A stretch of 64,000 nucleotides of DNA, taken from NCBI GenBank assembly GCA_021397835.1, contig JAJFZO010000234.1, forward strand, positions 2,305,001 to 2,369,000, given 5' to 3'. Positions within the stretch are counted from its first letter, which is position 1, and each line of letters starts with the position of its first letter. This document shows positions 33,908 to 46,500 of this stretch, one piece after another. A program made the translations under genes and the position numbers. The notes beneath the pieces are model-generated. The model ran no database searches and was not told the DNA's origin. It was given only the letters and a program-made list of their open reading frames with translations. Origin of the DNA: Moringa oleifera (taxonomy: Eukaryota; Streptophyta; Magnoliopsida; Brassicales; Moringaceae).

Positions 33908-35298
33908 TGTTTACCCAAAGTAGACAACCCAAGAAAGAGATGAATTGGAAATTTCAAAATTTTTTGTTTATATAGTAAGATTTTTCTTTTTTTCTTTTCT
34001 TTTTTACTTTGATTGGAAAGATCTAACTACTACAATAATGTATTCACAAACATAAGTGCAAAATTTATATTAAAAAAATTATTAGAGAATGCAAACACAA
34101 GATTTTACGTGATTCAGCTTTTTCAACCTATGTCTACGCCTCCAAGCAACTTATATAAAGATTCTTCACTACTTACGAAATAACCCTTGGTTTTCCCAAC
34201 CAAATATCTTTACATATAATGACTCCCTTCACCACAAATCTTAACACACAAATATTTGCTTAATATGATCATAACCCATGAAACTCTTTCAAAGAGTAGA
34301 TATAGATACAATTGAAAGCTTTAGTCTCATAAGTTTGTACTCAACAGATTTAGATGAGAAAATGAAAGAACCATTGAAATGTGAATATCTAAGCTTTTTC
34401 AAAGAGCATAAAAGTTGTAGAGAATGATTTTTGAAATCATTTTATACTTTCTTTTTCAAAAATAGATCCGTTAGAGATGAAAAAAGAGGATTTAAAATCG
34501 CACATGCTGTAGATGCGATGATACTACTTTTCTAGGTAATGCCATGACAAAGAGTCATTAGACGTAAATTTCAAATTCTACTCCTGCTGATACAGTGGTA
34601 TCGCAGCTTAGTATAGTGGTACCGTGTTAGCTACTGCTTAACGAGGTGCCACCATGCTTCTCGTGGAGGTAACTCTTCAGACCTATGCGTGATGGTATCA
34701 TGGTACCGCAACTCAGTGCTGTGATACCATGCTAGGTACTATCGAGGTGCCACCATGCTTTATGGAGGAGTAACTTTACATACTAATGGCATGACGGTAG
34801 TGCGCCTTGTTCATGGCGGTACCGCGTTAGCCACTATTTGGCGAGGAAACACCACCCTTTAGCAAGATGGTACCGCAGTTGCTACTAGATTTAGTCCTTT
34901 AAGTGTGCTATGTGTGTTCTAACTTTTCATGATTCAAACTTATGCATTCTCTTAATTTTAAAGATTCACAAAATATTGAAAGAAAAACCTTTGAAGTCCA
35001 TGGTTCCTTTCAATGAAAATCTTTTATCCTTATCCCTTTGCTAGAATGTCTATTGAGTACTTAAAGTAGAAGATTTACAAGTAAGCCTAGAATTCTAAGC
35101 TCCTGGAACTCTTAGGCTACTTATTTGCTTTTTAATTTTCTTTTTTGTTGCAAAGACTTCAATGTATGCATTATGCACTCTTCGGGTCCTTTCATCTCTA
35201 GATGTTACAGTACTAGTTTAAACAATTAGTCCTTAAAACTGTTTGTTATCATCAAAACTAATGTTCATGTCCAACCATGTGTGACCATGAGGTTAACA
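33908..35298 (-). repeat. 5' LTR of the SIRE-type copia element, 1391 bp
   Basis: Terminal TGTT...AACA. A conserved block ACGTGATTCAGCTTTTTCAA-like sequence (about 34110) corresponds to the usual copia LTR motif. Between about 34590 and 34885 units of roughly 100-110 bases repeat, each with GAGGTGCCACCATGCTT, GATGGTA and GGTACCGC blocks. Confidence 0.78.
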
Positions 35299-37112
35299 AA
35301 ATGCAGACCAATAAAGACCCCATCCGATTAGGTTATTGGAATATATATAAGGTTTCTACCTAGATAATTTAGAGTGCCTAGAATTTGAGGTTCTGAAACT
35401 AAGTAAAAGCCTTAGTAAAAGCTCCACTTGAATTTGTGCTTTGTTACTTTAAAATTTTTGCAAGAATAAAGAGAGATTCAAAGCGGTTTTATTAAGTTAT
35501 CCTCCTTAACTTTACTAAGCATGCTCATGCATCTAACTCTTAAGGAAGTGGTGCAAAGAGTCATTTGAAAACCATCAAAAACATGCAAAAATATGCATAT
35601 TTAACATTTAAAAACAAAATATTTCTATAATGATCATCAAAACTCCACCATCCACCCATTTGCATTAACTCATGCACGTTAATAATCATCAAATCATATT
35701 AATCTGATCAAAAAGAAGAACAAATAACAAATGGTTTTCAAATAACTGTAGCAATACCATTCATTCAATTTTCATTTGCAAAAGAGGACAAGTAAAGCCA
35801 TTTACAAAATTTTATTGTTTACAAAGCTAAATCTATCAAGTACAAGGCAATGCATATTCCATGAAAACTAAAATTTCCAAAGCCTCTACACTTTAAACTA
35901 TCTAAGTACGAAATAGACAAACTAGACTACATTGTCAACTAATCTAAAAACTCAAGCCAATGGAAATCTAGTGAGAATAAGCTGTTCAAGTTAATTAATG
36001 CCCATAGTCACTTCATTCATGCTTAGGGTCACATCATGCAACTGGGACTGCATGGTGTTGAATCCAATGTCGTACTTAGCATCTATCTCATCCAAGTAGC
36101 TCTTTATTTAAATATAAAGATTTGCTATTTTATTGCTCACATGCTCCAAAGTGACCTTATGCTTTTTTCCTTTTCACTCTCTTGTTAGCCCCATGATGCC
36201 ATTAAGTGGTCAATAGATTAAGTTGTTTCCTTCTCAATGATGAAGCTTATTTCCTATCATCTCACTGGCCGAGCTTGATCTATGTTGTTTTGAAGTCATA
36301 TCTAGTATTTTAAGTTCGCCTCGATTTGATACCACTCTCTTGGCCTACATCCAAATAAGGTTACCCTTATATATCAAGTCCATTGTTGCGTCTCAATGTA
36401 TTTTGAGGATAACCAACTAGCTTTAAGTTCGAGTGTTATTTCACCCCTAACAATAACTCATTTGCTAATTCTTCAACATTAATCGGTTCGAACCTTCACT
36501 TAGTTTCATCTTAGTCATGGATAGATCACCTAAGTATAGGTTCACTAGGAAACACTATTATCTTTCTCATAACATCACATCAATCAAACATCTCAAACTT
36601 AGGGAAAAAAATACTACAATGTTACACACTCCATCAACATCAACTACATACCAAAATTATACTAACATTATAAAATTTTTATGCCAATAAGTCACATCAA
36701 GTTTTGCATAAAATCACACTTCAAAAATGTACTTCATAAGCGTCTTCATTTATTCAACATCACAGTTCGTCAATAACATACCACATGATACAACATAACC
36801 ATCGCACTTCAATAACGCATATTTCTCCAACATTACATTCCATCAACAACATACCGAATGCTACCACACAACAAAGACGTAATAATGATATGAAAAAATT
36901 TCTCAAAAAAATCTTTGTTCAGTGTAACCATGTTTTTGTAACGACATTCACAATACAAGTGCTTGACATATAGATACATCTCCTAAAAAGAAAAGAACAA
37001 ACAATATGAGTTCTAAAATATATTTCATTAAATCTAAATGGACAAATAAATGTGGATTGCAAGAGCCAAGTAAACTAATTGCAAGGAAATATGTTGGCTA
37101 CATATTAGGTAA
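35299..37112. other. Unassigned AT-rich stretch
   Basis: No gene recognised. Around 36320 the minus strand reads GTGGTATCAAATCGAGG, which resembles a tRNA-Met primer-binding site, but I could find neither an LTR end nor a gag frame to support a retrotransposon. Confidence 0.3.
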
Positions 37113-37167
37113 GGTTAATTACATCAATAAGACCTACATTTTACTTATGGTCTCAAATTAGGATCTG

Positions 37168-37208
<41 letters not shown>

Positions 37209-37665
37209 GAACTTACATTTTTGTTGCATTTTTAATATAAAACTTTCGTCTATAATTTTTATTAACATTAATAGTTTTACGTACATACATAATGTATATG
37301 TAACTTTTGCTTGTACAATTATCCTAATACCCTTTTAAATATTATGAAAACAAATAAAATTTACTTTCTTCTTATTCTTTTTAAATATTTATATTTTACA
37401 TGTTTTTACTAATTTTAATGAAAAAATAATATTGTTTATTTTGATAGTGTTTCAAAAAAGACGATTTGGATAGTTACACGAGTAAAATTCATATATATAT
37501 CACATGTATGCATAAAACTATTAATATTAATGAAAATTATATAAAAAAAAAACATCTTACATTGAAAATCTAACAAAATATAAGTCTCAAATAGATGCAA
37601 TTTTTTTTTTCAAGTCATAATTTGAGACCATAAACAAATTATAGGTCTTCTTAATGTAATTAACC
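37113..37665. mobile_element. Fold-back MITE, 553 bp
   Basis: The left end GGTTAATTACATCAATAAGACC and the right end, read on the other strand, GGTTAATTACATTAAGAAGACC, continue as nearly matching arms through TATGGTCTCAAATTA. The inner parts also pair (AACATTAATAGTTTTACGTACATAC against GTATGCATAAAACTATTAATATT), so almost the whole element can fold on itself. It has no coding capacity and contains a TA microsatellite near its left arm. No clear target duplication could be set. The family is unassigned. Confidence 0.82.
37169..37205. repeat. (TA)n microsatellite within the MITE
   Basis: An uninterrupted run of TA dinucleotides of about 35 bases. Confidence 0.9.
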
Positions 37666-38030
37666 CTAAAAGCTATGATACTTGGTAAGTTGCAAGTGAA
37701 GGAAGATTAAGCATAAATTGAATAATATAAAGTAATTCCACATCAAGATAAGTGCAAGAAACCAATCGACACATTGTTATTATAAAGATGCATTTGTATA
37801 ATATAATTGTTTCTTTGTACAGTAAAAATTAAGAAGGAAAACAATGACTCCACTACTAAATTATGGTGACACTTATTATTCGTAGGAAACTCCTTAAAAA
37901 TATAACTGCCCCTTGCAACATGACCAAAATAATTTTCATTTAAAAAAAATGCATATTCAACCAACAACATTTCTACTCCTTTCATTAAGTAAAATTGTAT
38001 TTTTCCATTAAGAAAATTCAAATTTAAGAT
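37666..38030. other. Short AT-rich spacer between MITE and gypsy element
   Basis: No coding similarity or repeat recognised. Confidence 0.3.
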
Positions 38031-38595
38031 TGATGTGACTAAATATCAACTGGACTTGAAACACTCAAGAAAAATCTACGATGACCAACCTAACAAAGAT
38101 TCAAATCAACCTCAGCATGCCTACTAATAAAGCATACCCTTGACTTAGGAGCAACCAAAAGTCAAAGTGTCAAACAATCTCAATAATGTCAGAATGATAG
38201 ATGACTAAGTGTCAGCTTCGTAGCAAAATATTAAAAGACTATGGAGATCAACAACCTCATCTAAAGCGAAGATATGTCAACATTAGCAAGACTAGGTTAA
38301 GTCGTACTAGGTTAAGATGACCAAAATATCTTTTAGCCTAACTATAAAAGGAGAATTTCATGTATGTTTTATTTAAGTTATCTTTCCATAACCTAATTTT
38401 GTTCCACATGGACTTAGGTGTTGGAAAGTACTTCAGTCACATCATAATGATCCCCTAATCATTATTCTAATTTTACTAATCCCTTTTAAATTAATCATTA
38501 TCAAGCAATGTTTGGAGATCCCTTTCCACATGTCTTAATCTTGTTACCCGATATTTCCTTATAGCATCATTGATGTTGTTTGTAGGAATCTTACA
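38031..38595 (+). repeat. 5' LTR of the gypsy element
   Basis: TGATGTGACTAAATATC to GTAGGAATCTTACA. It contains CTATAAAAGGAG at about 38343, a good LTR promoter TATA box. Confidence 0.82.
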
Positions 38596-39299
38596 AAAAA
38601 AGCCATATCTATTTCTTTCAAAACTTTTTCAACTAGCCTAGTGGTTGATAACTAAAAGGCCTTCTTATCTTCAAACCCACATCCAGTCGCTCATGTCACT
38701 CAACCCACCTTGCTTTCTAGTTGGCATGATACCTTTCATGGTATCTTCACCATTACCCATGGTAACTGTTACCACTACGGCCTCATAAACCTATTACAAT
38801 GATTGGCACAACCTCCCATGTGGTTTCACCCCTACCCATGACCTTGGTAGGCATGACTTTTTACATCTTACCATCTTTGTCATACACTTGTATGCACATC
38901 ATACTACCTTTTTTACTTATGAATCCTTCCACTTTTCACTCTTCTCAAACACATCTGTAAGTCGATACGCTGATGGTCTTGAGTCACCATATGGACCAAA
39001 TCACTAATATCTTAACATTCTAGTCCATAAGGAGTTACCACAAGCAGCTTAGCACCGTCCTCAACCATTGGTACACTAGCCACCAACCCCATGTTGCCCT
39101 AAGTTGTAGATAAAGTGGAGTACAACCATTATAACTAAGAAAAAAAAGTAACATCCATATAAAAAAGGAAAGAAGGTGGTTGAAGAATCCTCATACACCT
39201 CTCGTCATTCCAATAAATCGATATGTAAAATCAAAAAAGTAAATCAAGATCCTCATGAATGCTCAACTTAACCGAAATAACTCTAATAATAGAAAATAA

Positions 39300-39480
39300 C
39301 TTTTGGTCATCAGATGCTTTTTTGCGGTTGAGATCCTTACTAAGCCATTACCACCTAAGTTCAAAGCTCCTTTGATTGATAGTTTCAACAGTCAAAAAGA
39401 CCTCAAGGACCATATTGAGAGATTCATCACAATAACAACCTTTAAGGCCTATCAGACTCAATGAAATGTAGAGCTTTCTT
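39300..39480 (+). pseudogene. Gypsy gag fragment
   Basis: The plus strand reads LTKPLPPKFKAPLIDSFNSQ followed by DLKDHIERFITITTFKAYQ. This matches the start of the retrotransposon gag domain of Tat/Athila-type gypsy elements (PLPxxFKxPxxxxYxGxxDPxxHLExF). Stops follow shortly after 39460. The downstream sequence to about 39960 may be the rest of gag in other frames but is too worn to follow. Confidence 0.68.
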
Positions 39481-40254
39481 TATCACATTTGTGAAAGCAG
39501 CTAGATAATTGTATAATTCTTTCAAAACTGGTTCTTTTAACTCTTTTGAAACTTGGACAAATACTTTTACGATGCTTTGCAAGCAGCTTGGACAAGAAAT
39601 AAAAGATATTTTGTTTGTTTGTTTTCTGTCAAGTAATAACCTGGAGAGTGTTTCTATAAGTGCATGAGGAGGTTCACTTCTGTAACTTAGAAGTGAAGAG
39701 CTTGGATCAATTGTATGGTGTTGATGGTGAAGAAAGGAGTAGTGGTAGGCATATCCCATGATGCTTTCAACAGAAAGATGCTGAAGAGTCTTGACGAGTT
39801 GCTACTTAAAGTAAAGAAGTGCATCAACGAAAAAGAAGATAACAAGAGAAAATTAAAGGATTATTAACAAAGATTGAGCCTCACGAAAGTCAATAAGAGT
39901 GGAGAATTCAAAGCATCTCCCACCTCTTCTAGCTAAAGAAGAAAGAGAGATCAAGGTAGAAGAGGTAGTAAAAGGAGATATCTTTAAGTTAGCCACTAAG
40001 GAAGGGAAGGAAATACTTATGACCTTGAACTTCGAAAATCAAAAAATATATTAACAATAAAAGGTTTGTATTGCCAAAGGAAAATCAATTAGACCGAGGC
40101 ATTTTCACTATCAACTATGTGTGATTCTATTGCTTTAATCTTTTAAAATTATCAAATGCAAAAAAAAAAAAAAAATCTCGCAAAGCCTTAAAAGGTGTTA
40201 GAGAAATCCCATTAAAACTTAAGTAAGTAATGAAAAATCTTCCAAGTAAAATCA

Positions 40255-40700
40255 TGTTATAGAGCACTTAGACCGCACAACACTTACAAAGCATTCAGGC
40301 CAAAAGGTATGCCTCAAAATACCTAGGATGTAAAGAGTTGAAAAGGTACGCAGCAAGGTACTTGAGCCATAAGAAGCCCAAAAAGGCAGACCATAAAGGC
40401 ACCAAAGCCACAAGAAGCCAATAAGGCGGACTATAATGTATCACGCCAAAATAAGCCTAAAAGTCAGGCCACAGAGTATCCACGTCTCAAAAAGCTAAAA
40501 AGACAGGCCTTAAGGTACTTAGGCTAAAAGAAGCAAAAAAGTTAGTTCGCAAAGTGCCCAAGCTACAAGCTATGAAGCACCTAGACTGCATGCCATAAGG
40601 TGCTTAGATAGTGGACCAAAAATTTCTCAAGCCGTAAGGTGGTCAGATTGTGAACCACAAGTTGCAAGCCATAAGACATCTAAGCCACAAAAAGTAGAGA
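40255..40700 (+). repeat. Degenerate tandem repeat inside the gypsy element
   Basis: Units of roughly 40-50 bases share CCAxAAGAAGCCxAAAAAGGCAG, GGCCACAAGGTACxTAGGC and similar blocks, about eight to ten copies, diverging to the right. No long open frame. Confidence 0.65.
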
Positions 40701-40879
40701 CGGTGGATTATGGGGTATCTAGGATACAGGAAGTTACGAACATGCAAAGAAACAAAAATTCTCTTAGTAAAATCATGCTGCCAAAAGGTATTAAGCGCAA
40801 TAAGAAAAAAGCAGGCTAAAGGGCCCGATTTACAAGTAAGGATCATCGAGGTGTTAAGAGAATTTCAACTAGGTGTTAC

Positions 40880-40910
40880 TAATAATAATAATAATAATAA
40901 TAATAATAAG
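40880..40910 (+). repeat. (AAT)n microsatellite
   Basis: About ten uninterrupted AAT units within the gypsy element. Confidence 0.9.
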
Positions 40911-41554
40911 ATAGATAGAAAAAAAAAAGTGGGATAGTAAAGATATTGACTCAGGTGAGTCATCATCTCGATGAGTTGTTGACTCGATCATGTCAACAAA
41001 GAAATTAAAGAAAAACATAATGAATTAATGGTAAAGAGATTTAAAAAATGATGAAAAGATTATTTAAAAAAAAATAGTTGAACCAATTAATAACTTAACA
41101 AGTTAAACAGTTAGCAATTAAAAGCAAGTTATAATTTAGCTTTCTTTTAAAAACTAAAAAAGAAAAGGAAAAAGACTTCGGAAATATAAAGTTGTTTATT
41201 TTATTATGATTTTTCCTTTCACTAGAAAAATGAGAGATATCTTTTCTACATCAAACATGGGTTCATTCTAATCCTAAAGAAAAGAGAAAACTTTTGCAGA
41301 CTTTTCTAAGCTGTAAAGAAATTTGAGAGTCATTATGGGCTCTTCAAGTCATTACAAACTCCTTAAGTTATTATGGACTCACTTCAATCAACAAAAATAA
41401 GTTGAGTAGTTAAGGGGCCACCCGCATCATAAAAGGAGCATGTAGACTCTCTCAAGTTAAATGAAAGTAGTTCACCATGGCTAACACTTCTACTTACTCC
41501 TTTAATTGGAGAACGTCAAAATCAACTTAATCAACTAAAAGAATGGGAGACTTT

Positions 41555-42122
41555 TGATGTGATCAAATATCAAATTAGGCTTGAAATACCCAAGAAAGAG
41601 TCATGACAAACAACTCTATAAGGGTTCAAACCAATATTGGCACGCCTATTAATAAAACGTACCCTTGACTTGGGAAAGATCAGAAATAAGAGCGTCAAGC
41701 AATGTTAGCAATGTCAAAATGATAGATGACCAAGTGTCAGCGTTGCGGTAGCATGTCAAAAAATTATGGAGATTAACGAGGTCTCTTAGAGTGAAAACAT
41801 GTCAACATCTTACCTACTTAGGTTAAGTCGCACTAGGCTGAGATGACCAAAATACTCAATGACCTAACTATAAAGGAAGACTTCAAGTATATATCAATTA
41901 AGCTATCTTTCTACATTCAAACTATGTCAAAATTTAAACTGACTTAAACAGCAAATAGTACCCCAATTGCATCACAATGATCCCTAATCATTGTCCTAAA
42001 TTTACAGATTCCTCATAAGTCAACCATTATCTAACCAAGTTTGAAGATACCTCTTTATATGTACTAATCTTATTACGCAATATTTTTTACTAACATCAAA
42101 GATGACTATTATTTTTATATTC
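41555..42122 (+). repeat. 3' LTR of the gypsy element
   Basis: TGATGTGATCAAATATC onward, colinear with the 5' LTR along its length, with CTATAAAGGAAG in the TATA position. The right end is blurred by changes, so it is placed from the length of the left copy. Confidence 0.78.
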
Positions 42123-42194
42123 TATCTGTCTAAGCATACAAATGGAGGATAGACTAAAGCTTAGTAGAGTATAATTAACTTAATTTTTCAACAA

Positions 42195-42870
42195 GAGGTC
42201 AGCCAATGTCAGCCAGCGTTGTGTCCTGCTAATTCAACATGATATGGATAGAACCAATATCCAATTCAAGCACAAACTCAAAAGAGTATCAAAGCACTAG
42301 CCGGACAACTAGCCCAAGCAACTAAAGGCTAGCACTAGCTCAATAAGCATGAGCCAGTACAAATGATAATGTCAACACCGGGAGGATCAGCCATCAGCCC
42401 AGCCAGGCAAAACCACCCATTGTCACTGGCCAAGCTTCCTCAAGAAACTTCCCAAAGCAAGAGGACGAAGGTGCTGTCGTGTTCAACCTCCAGACAGACT
42501 TCCCCTATTTCTCTAACATCTTGACAGGTACTGTAAAACCCGATGTGAATCATGCGCCAACAAGACATCTGCCAAGCTACATAGGCCACTATTTCCTTAT
42601 GAATACTTCCATGTATGAATGCTCGGGTAAACTTTATTTTTCCAATTTACTTACCCGTCCGTTGCCAGTTTGATTCTAAACTAACCGTCAGATAGTCCCA
42701 TTGGACATCCAGGTGCTGACCTTTTATTTTGCAGAGCACAATCAATGTCTACATTTGATTCTTTTATTTCTCTGGCTCCAATACTTTGTCTTATCCCCCT
42801 TTGCCAATCTCATCTGTAATTCAGACAGAAGCCATGATCTCTGGTCGAGGTAGATCCTCCTCTGTAGCAT
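42195..42870 (+). mobile_element. Ty3/gypsy LTR-like fragment B
   Basis: It carries the same ordered motifs as fragment A (GTGAATCATGCGCCAACAAG, then CATCTGCCAAGC, a transcript-start region, TCTAAACTAACCGTCAGATA, GTCCCATTGGACATCCAGGT). It lies directly after the 3' LTR of the gag-only gypsy element but differs from that element's LTRs. Probably an independent solo or truncated LTR. Confidence 0.5.
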
Positions 42871-43560
42871 GAATAGTTCTAGAGTAAACACTTGGCCAAT
42901 AGTCCCATGTACACAAAGATTATCCTTCGTCCATCATCATTAATTATATTTTCTATTTAATTAACAAGTTCATCTTCATCTTCATCACATTAATAGATAC
43001 ACGTATGCCCATGTATGAGTATATATTAACCAATGCGCTGAATAAATGTAATATAACCAGAAACAGATTCCAAGTTTAGCAAAGTTGTTAATACAGAAAA
43101 GAAAGGTATAGCAAAGTTGTGAATTTTATTGAAAAACTCATTCTATAATACTAATATGATGAAACTGAATTCATCATAAATCACATCATGAATCACAAGT
43201 CAGTGTAGCAGCAAACTTAAAACTTATTTGAAATTAAGCTTAAAAAAGAAATGGCAACAGTTCACAAATTGCATTGCGAGGTTTAAATTCTATAGAATTT
43301 TGAACAAATAATTCCTTACTATTTTGCACGGAGACAAAAAGGAAAAAGCCTTGCATATAGGGAGCCAGGTTGAGCTGGTCTAATTAAGTTAATGCTTTCA
43401 ATTTGATCAGTGATCTCAAAGGTTCAAATAAAGCAGGGCCACAACAAAATAAAACAGCCAGGCGATCTACATGCATGTTGACCAAGAGAGAGTTATGACT
43501 AAATTTTGCACTTATATATACATATGACTATTTTACATGAGGTTGCAGCTTTCTTCAACA
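42870..43560. other. Downstream region of APC5
   Basis: No gene is recognised. The part nearest 43560 is the presumed 3' UTR of APC5 on the minus strand; its end cannot be fixed from sequence. Confidence 0.4.
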
Positions 43561-46500
43561 CTAACTGAAAAGAGAAGAATGCTCATCCTGTGGATTCTCA
43601 AGAGCCATAATGTGTTTCTTAAACGAAGCTGCAGCTTCTTCCCTTTCTGCTGATTGCCCCAGTTTGTCAAATACAATGGCCATCAGGTAGAATGCTTCAG
43701 CTGCCAATTCATGATACTGTAAAACAAAACCAATAAATCATAATTCACGTAAAAGAAAAACAAGTCAAACATATCTCAATACAACATATTAAACACCAAA
43801 GCACAAGCACAAAGCAAACACGTTACTGCATAAATTAGCAGAGTTCATGAGCCAGAGCAATCATATAGAATATTGAAAAAATAAATGAATTTGGTGATGA
43901 AGTTTAACACTGATGGGACAAATATATATGAATGTGTCACACTTATAAGCCCCTTTTACATGTAATGCCATGCCTATAATCTATGCTGTAACTGTTAAAA
44001 CTTCATAGACCAGCTCTTTTTGTCCATTCATGAATATCAGTTCAAACTGAAATGCATTCACCAACCAAATTCCTGTGACTTCAAACTCAGGATAGTATAT
44101 TATTGACAGCTTCCAAATTGTCAATGTGTTTCCAGAAACTTCGTAATCACGAACTAAGTATGGGACTCTTTAAAATGAAACACAAGGACCATTAACAAAG
44201 AAATATTTTTAAGAACCACAATGCCAAAAAAAGGCACTTAAAAGGCATAAAAAGGAATTGTGAGGCCTTAAAAATGGGAATGGTTACAGCACCTGTTTTA
44301 CAGCTGTCACAGATAAAATAAAAGTAAAAAGGAAAATGTACAAAAGATGTCCAAGGCAAACAAGTGCGTAAGCCAACAGGGTCCAAGCTCATACCCGATA
44401 GAAACTATAAACTTTATAGCAGTTGAACATGTGAAAGAGCATGTATAAATTTACTTTTGAGATATATTTCACACCATAGGTTTGTAAAAAGTTGTTAACA
44501 GTAGTATATTCACCAATATTGCCAAAAAACTAGAAAAGAGTCACCAAACACTATGTAGTACCAGTTTGCATGCAGAACCATGCTTGACATTCATGTGCAA
44601 GGAAAAACTGATTACCTATATTTAAGCACCCAGCATGACACTCGCATCTAACACTAACAAACTTGAAAATATCTAACCAAATTCCTCCGGATGTGGAGAA
44701 GGAAAAGAAAGCAAAATAAAAAATTAAAAAAAATGAAGACAAAAAGAAGAACAAAAGAGACATTTTCGTTTTGGACAAGCACAAAAATATATCAGAAGAA
44801 TGCACTATGTAAAGCAGCATCTGCTTTTCTTTCAAAGATCAAAGATAGATATAATAACTTGTTTTCTTGTAATTAAATATAATAACATGATGAATATGTT
44901 ATGCCATCCAATGAGATAATGATTTGACAGCAAATTTCATCAAATATTGCACAAGAATCATCATTAACGCATTGATTTGATTTTCATAATGACTCGCACA
45001 ACTTCCAAATGAAACTCAACCCCATGGCAAGTTTAAGCAATGCAAGGGTTTGATCGACAAGGACAGACCAGAAACAGTGTTTCAAAATGAATAAAGCTTC
45101 AAAATTCGTAGTAAAAGAGACTCCACTGTTTGCCAAACTTGCAAAGCATTCACAACCTCATGCCCAGAAATTCATTTACCTCCAATGCTTGAAGCTCATC
45201 TGAAGCTTGCCTCAGAGACTCCAGCACGGCCTCAGAATTTTCAGAAACTGAAGAATATGAACATGCATGACATCATTAATTTCAGAGAACTATACAAATA
45301 TACTTGACAAAGAAGATTCAAAAGATGAAAGATAAAAACTACCTGAATGCCCCTCAAGAAAATAAAGATGCAGCGTTTTTATGATCCCCTTTAGGCACAA
45401 AATGAGAATAACAGCTTTAGGACATATACTATAACCGATCTTAGGTTCACAACCGATGAGAAGGGAGTGGGGAGGGTTATGAAGGGGGGGGGGTGGGGTG
45501 TTGTGGGTGGAGGAATGCACTTGCCTTCCTCACCAAGTCAACCTTTGAATCAATGATAAAAGTGACCAGTCATACTGCATTTCTTTGAAAAAAAAAAAAA
45601 TGCAACTCAAAACCACCAACCTCAATTTTAACCAAAGTAGTTGGGGTTGCTTACATGAATCATTTAGCTGCACTGATGTGCTCCGACTTGTTTTAGGCCT
45701 AACCTTTCTGGTGTTTTCTCCGATTGTAAGTTTTCTTTTCTTTTCTTTTCTTTTTCCTCTTTCTCTCTTTTCTTTTTCTCACCATGTCAATTTATGTCCT
45801 TTTAGGTTGAGCCACAAGCAACTTACCCTTCAATGCATTTGCAGCCATAAGATAGCATTGCAAACGACCATATCATCTCAAACGACCTTCACTCAGGTCA
45901 CCTTCAAAAGGCACCATCCCGGCCTTGTTCTGGATGCACTAGCATTCTTAGCCAACTTGTCTTGTGTTCCCATGCATTATCTAAGTATTTTCATCTGAGC
46001 TACTCATTTTAAAATTGTGTAGTTTCTTCCCTACCAAACACTCGTTATTAGAGAGCACAGCTAGCCTAACAAAAACACTAAGTTTTATAGAATTTACCTT
46101 CAACTTAGAAGGTACTTGACTATTGCAGAATACCCCAGCTGCACTTCTCCATTTCATCTACCACAGTTATACTTCTGTGGCAACCAAATCCCTTCTATTG
46201 ACCACATCTGATTCTCTACTTTGATGATGATGAAAACGAGAACAACAACAACAATGATAATAAAAAATAATAAAAACAAACAAAAATACCTGAAAAACAT
46301 GGATCAGATAAATAGCATTTCGCTTCAAAAATGTAAGCGCGAGCACGAAGCTCCAGACCTCCATGGCCAAGAATCATTGGAAACATCCCATGGATGAGGG
46401 CTAAAGCCCTTTTTGCATGGTTTGATCCTAATGCAAGCCACAGCTCAGCCAGTGTCAGAGTGGCTGATGCTTTGAGAAGATCCAAATTGAAAGACTGACA

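Larger units (their letters stand above)
32510..35298 (-). mobile_element. Truncated SIRE-type Ty1/copia retrotransposon (5' LTR, primer site, gag)
   Basis: On the minus strand an LTR (35298 down to 33908) begins TGTTAACC and ends GGGTAAACA. It is followed after two bases by TGGTATCAAAATGAGG, a primer-binding site complementary to initiator tRNA-Met, and then by a gag gene. The LTR contains the TTTTGATGATAACAAAC motif near its start and GGTACCGC-type repeats, both common in SIRE/Maximus LTRs. The element breaks off after gag; no integrase, reverse transcriptase or second LTR is present. It lies beside a gypsy LTR fragment. Confidence 0.8.
38031..42122 (+). mobile_element. Two-LTR Ty3/gypsy element (Tat/Ogre-like ends), gag only, non-autonomous or deleted
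   Basis: Two direct repeats of about 565 bp, 38031-38595 and 41555 to about 42122, start TGATGTGA and share a long series of motifs (TACCCTTGACTT, AATGATAGATGAC, GTCGCACTAGG-like, CATCACAATGATC). The left copy ends CTTACA and is followed by a worn primer-site region (AAAAAAAGCCATATCT, where Tat-type elements have AATTGGCGCCGTCTGT). The right copy is preceded by a purine-rich tract AAAAGAATGGGAGA. The 2.96 kb between has a gag remnant near 39310-39470 and a degenerate repeat, but no protease, RT or integrase. The LTRs differ a good deal, so the insertion is old. Confidence 0.83.

Noticed and set aside
36310..36340. Possible retrotransposon primer site on the minus strand (TGGTATCAAATCGAGG)
   Set aside because: No LTR terminus next to it and no gag downstream; an 8-base match alone is weak.
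45585..45998. Open frame of 137 codons in APC5 intron 18, with TAGTTGGGGTTGCTTACATG-like sequence
   Set aside because: It reads as low-complexity sequence; the motif resembles a dispersed plant repeat, but I could not name or delimit it.
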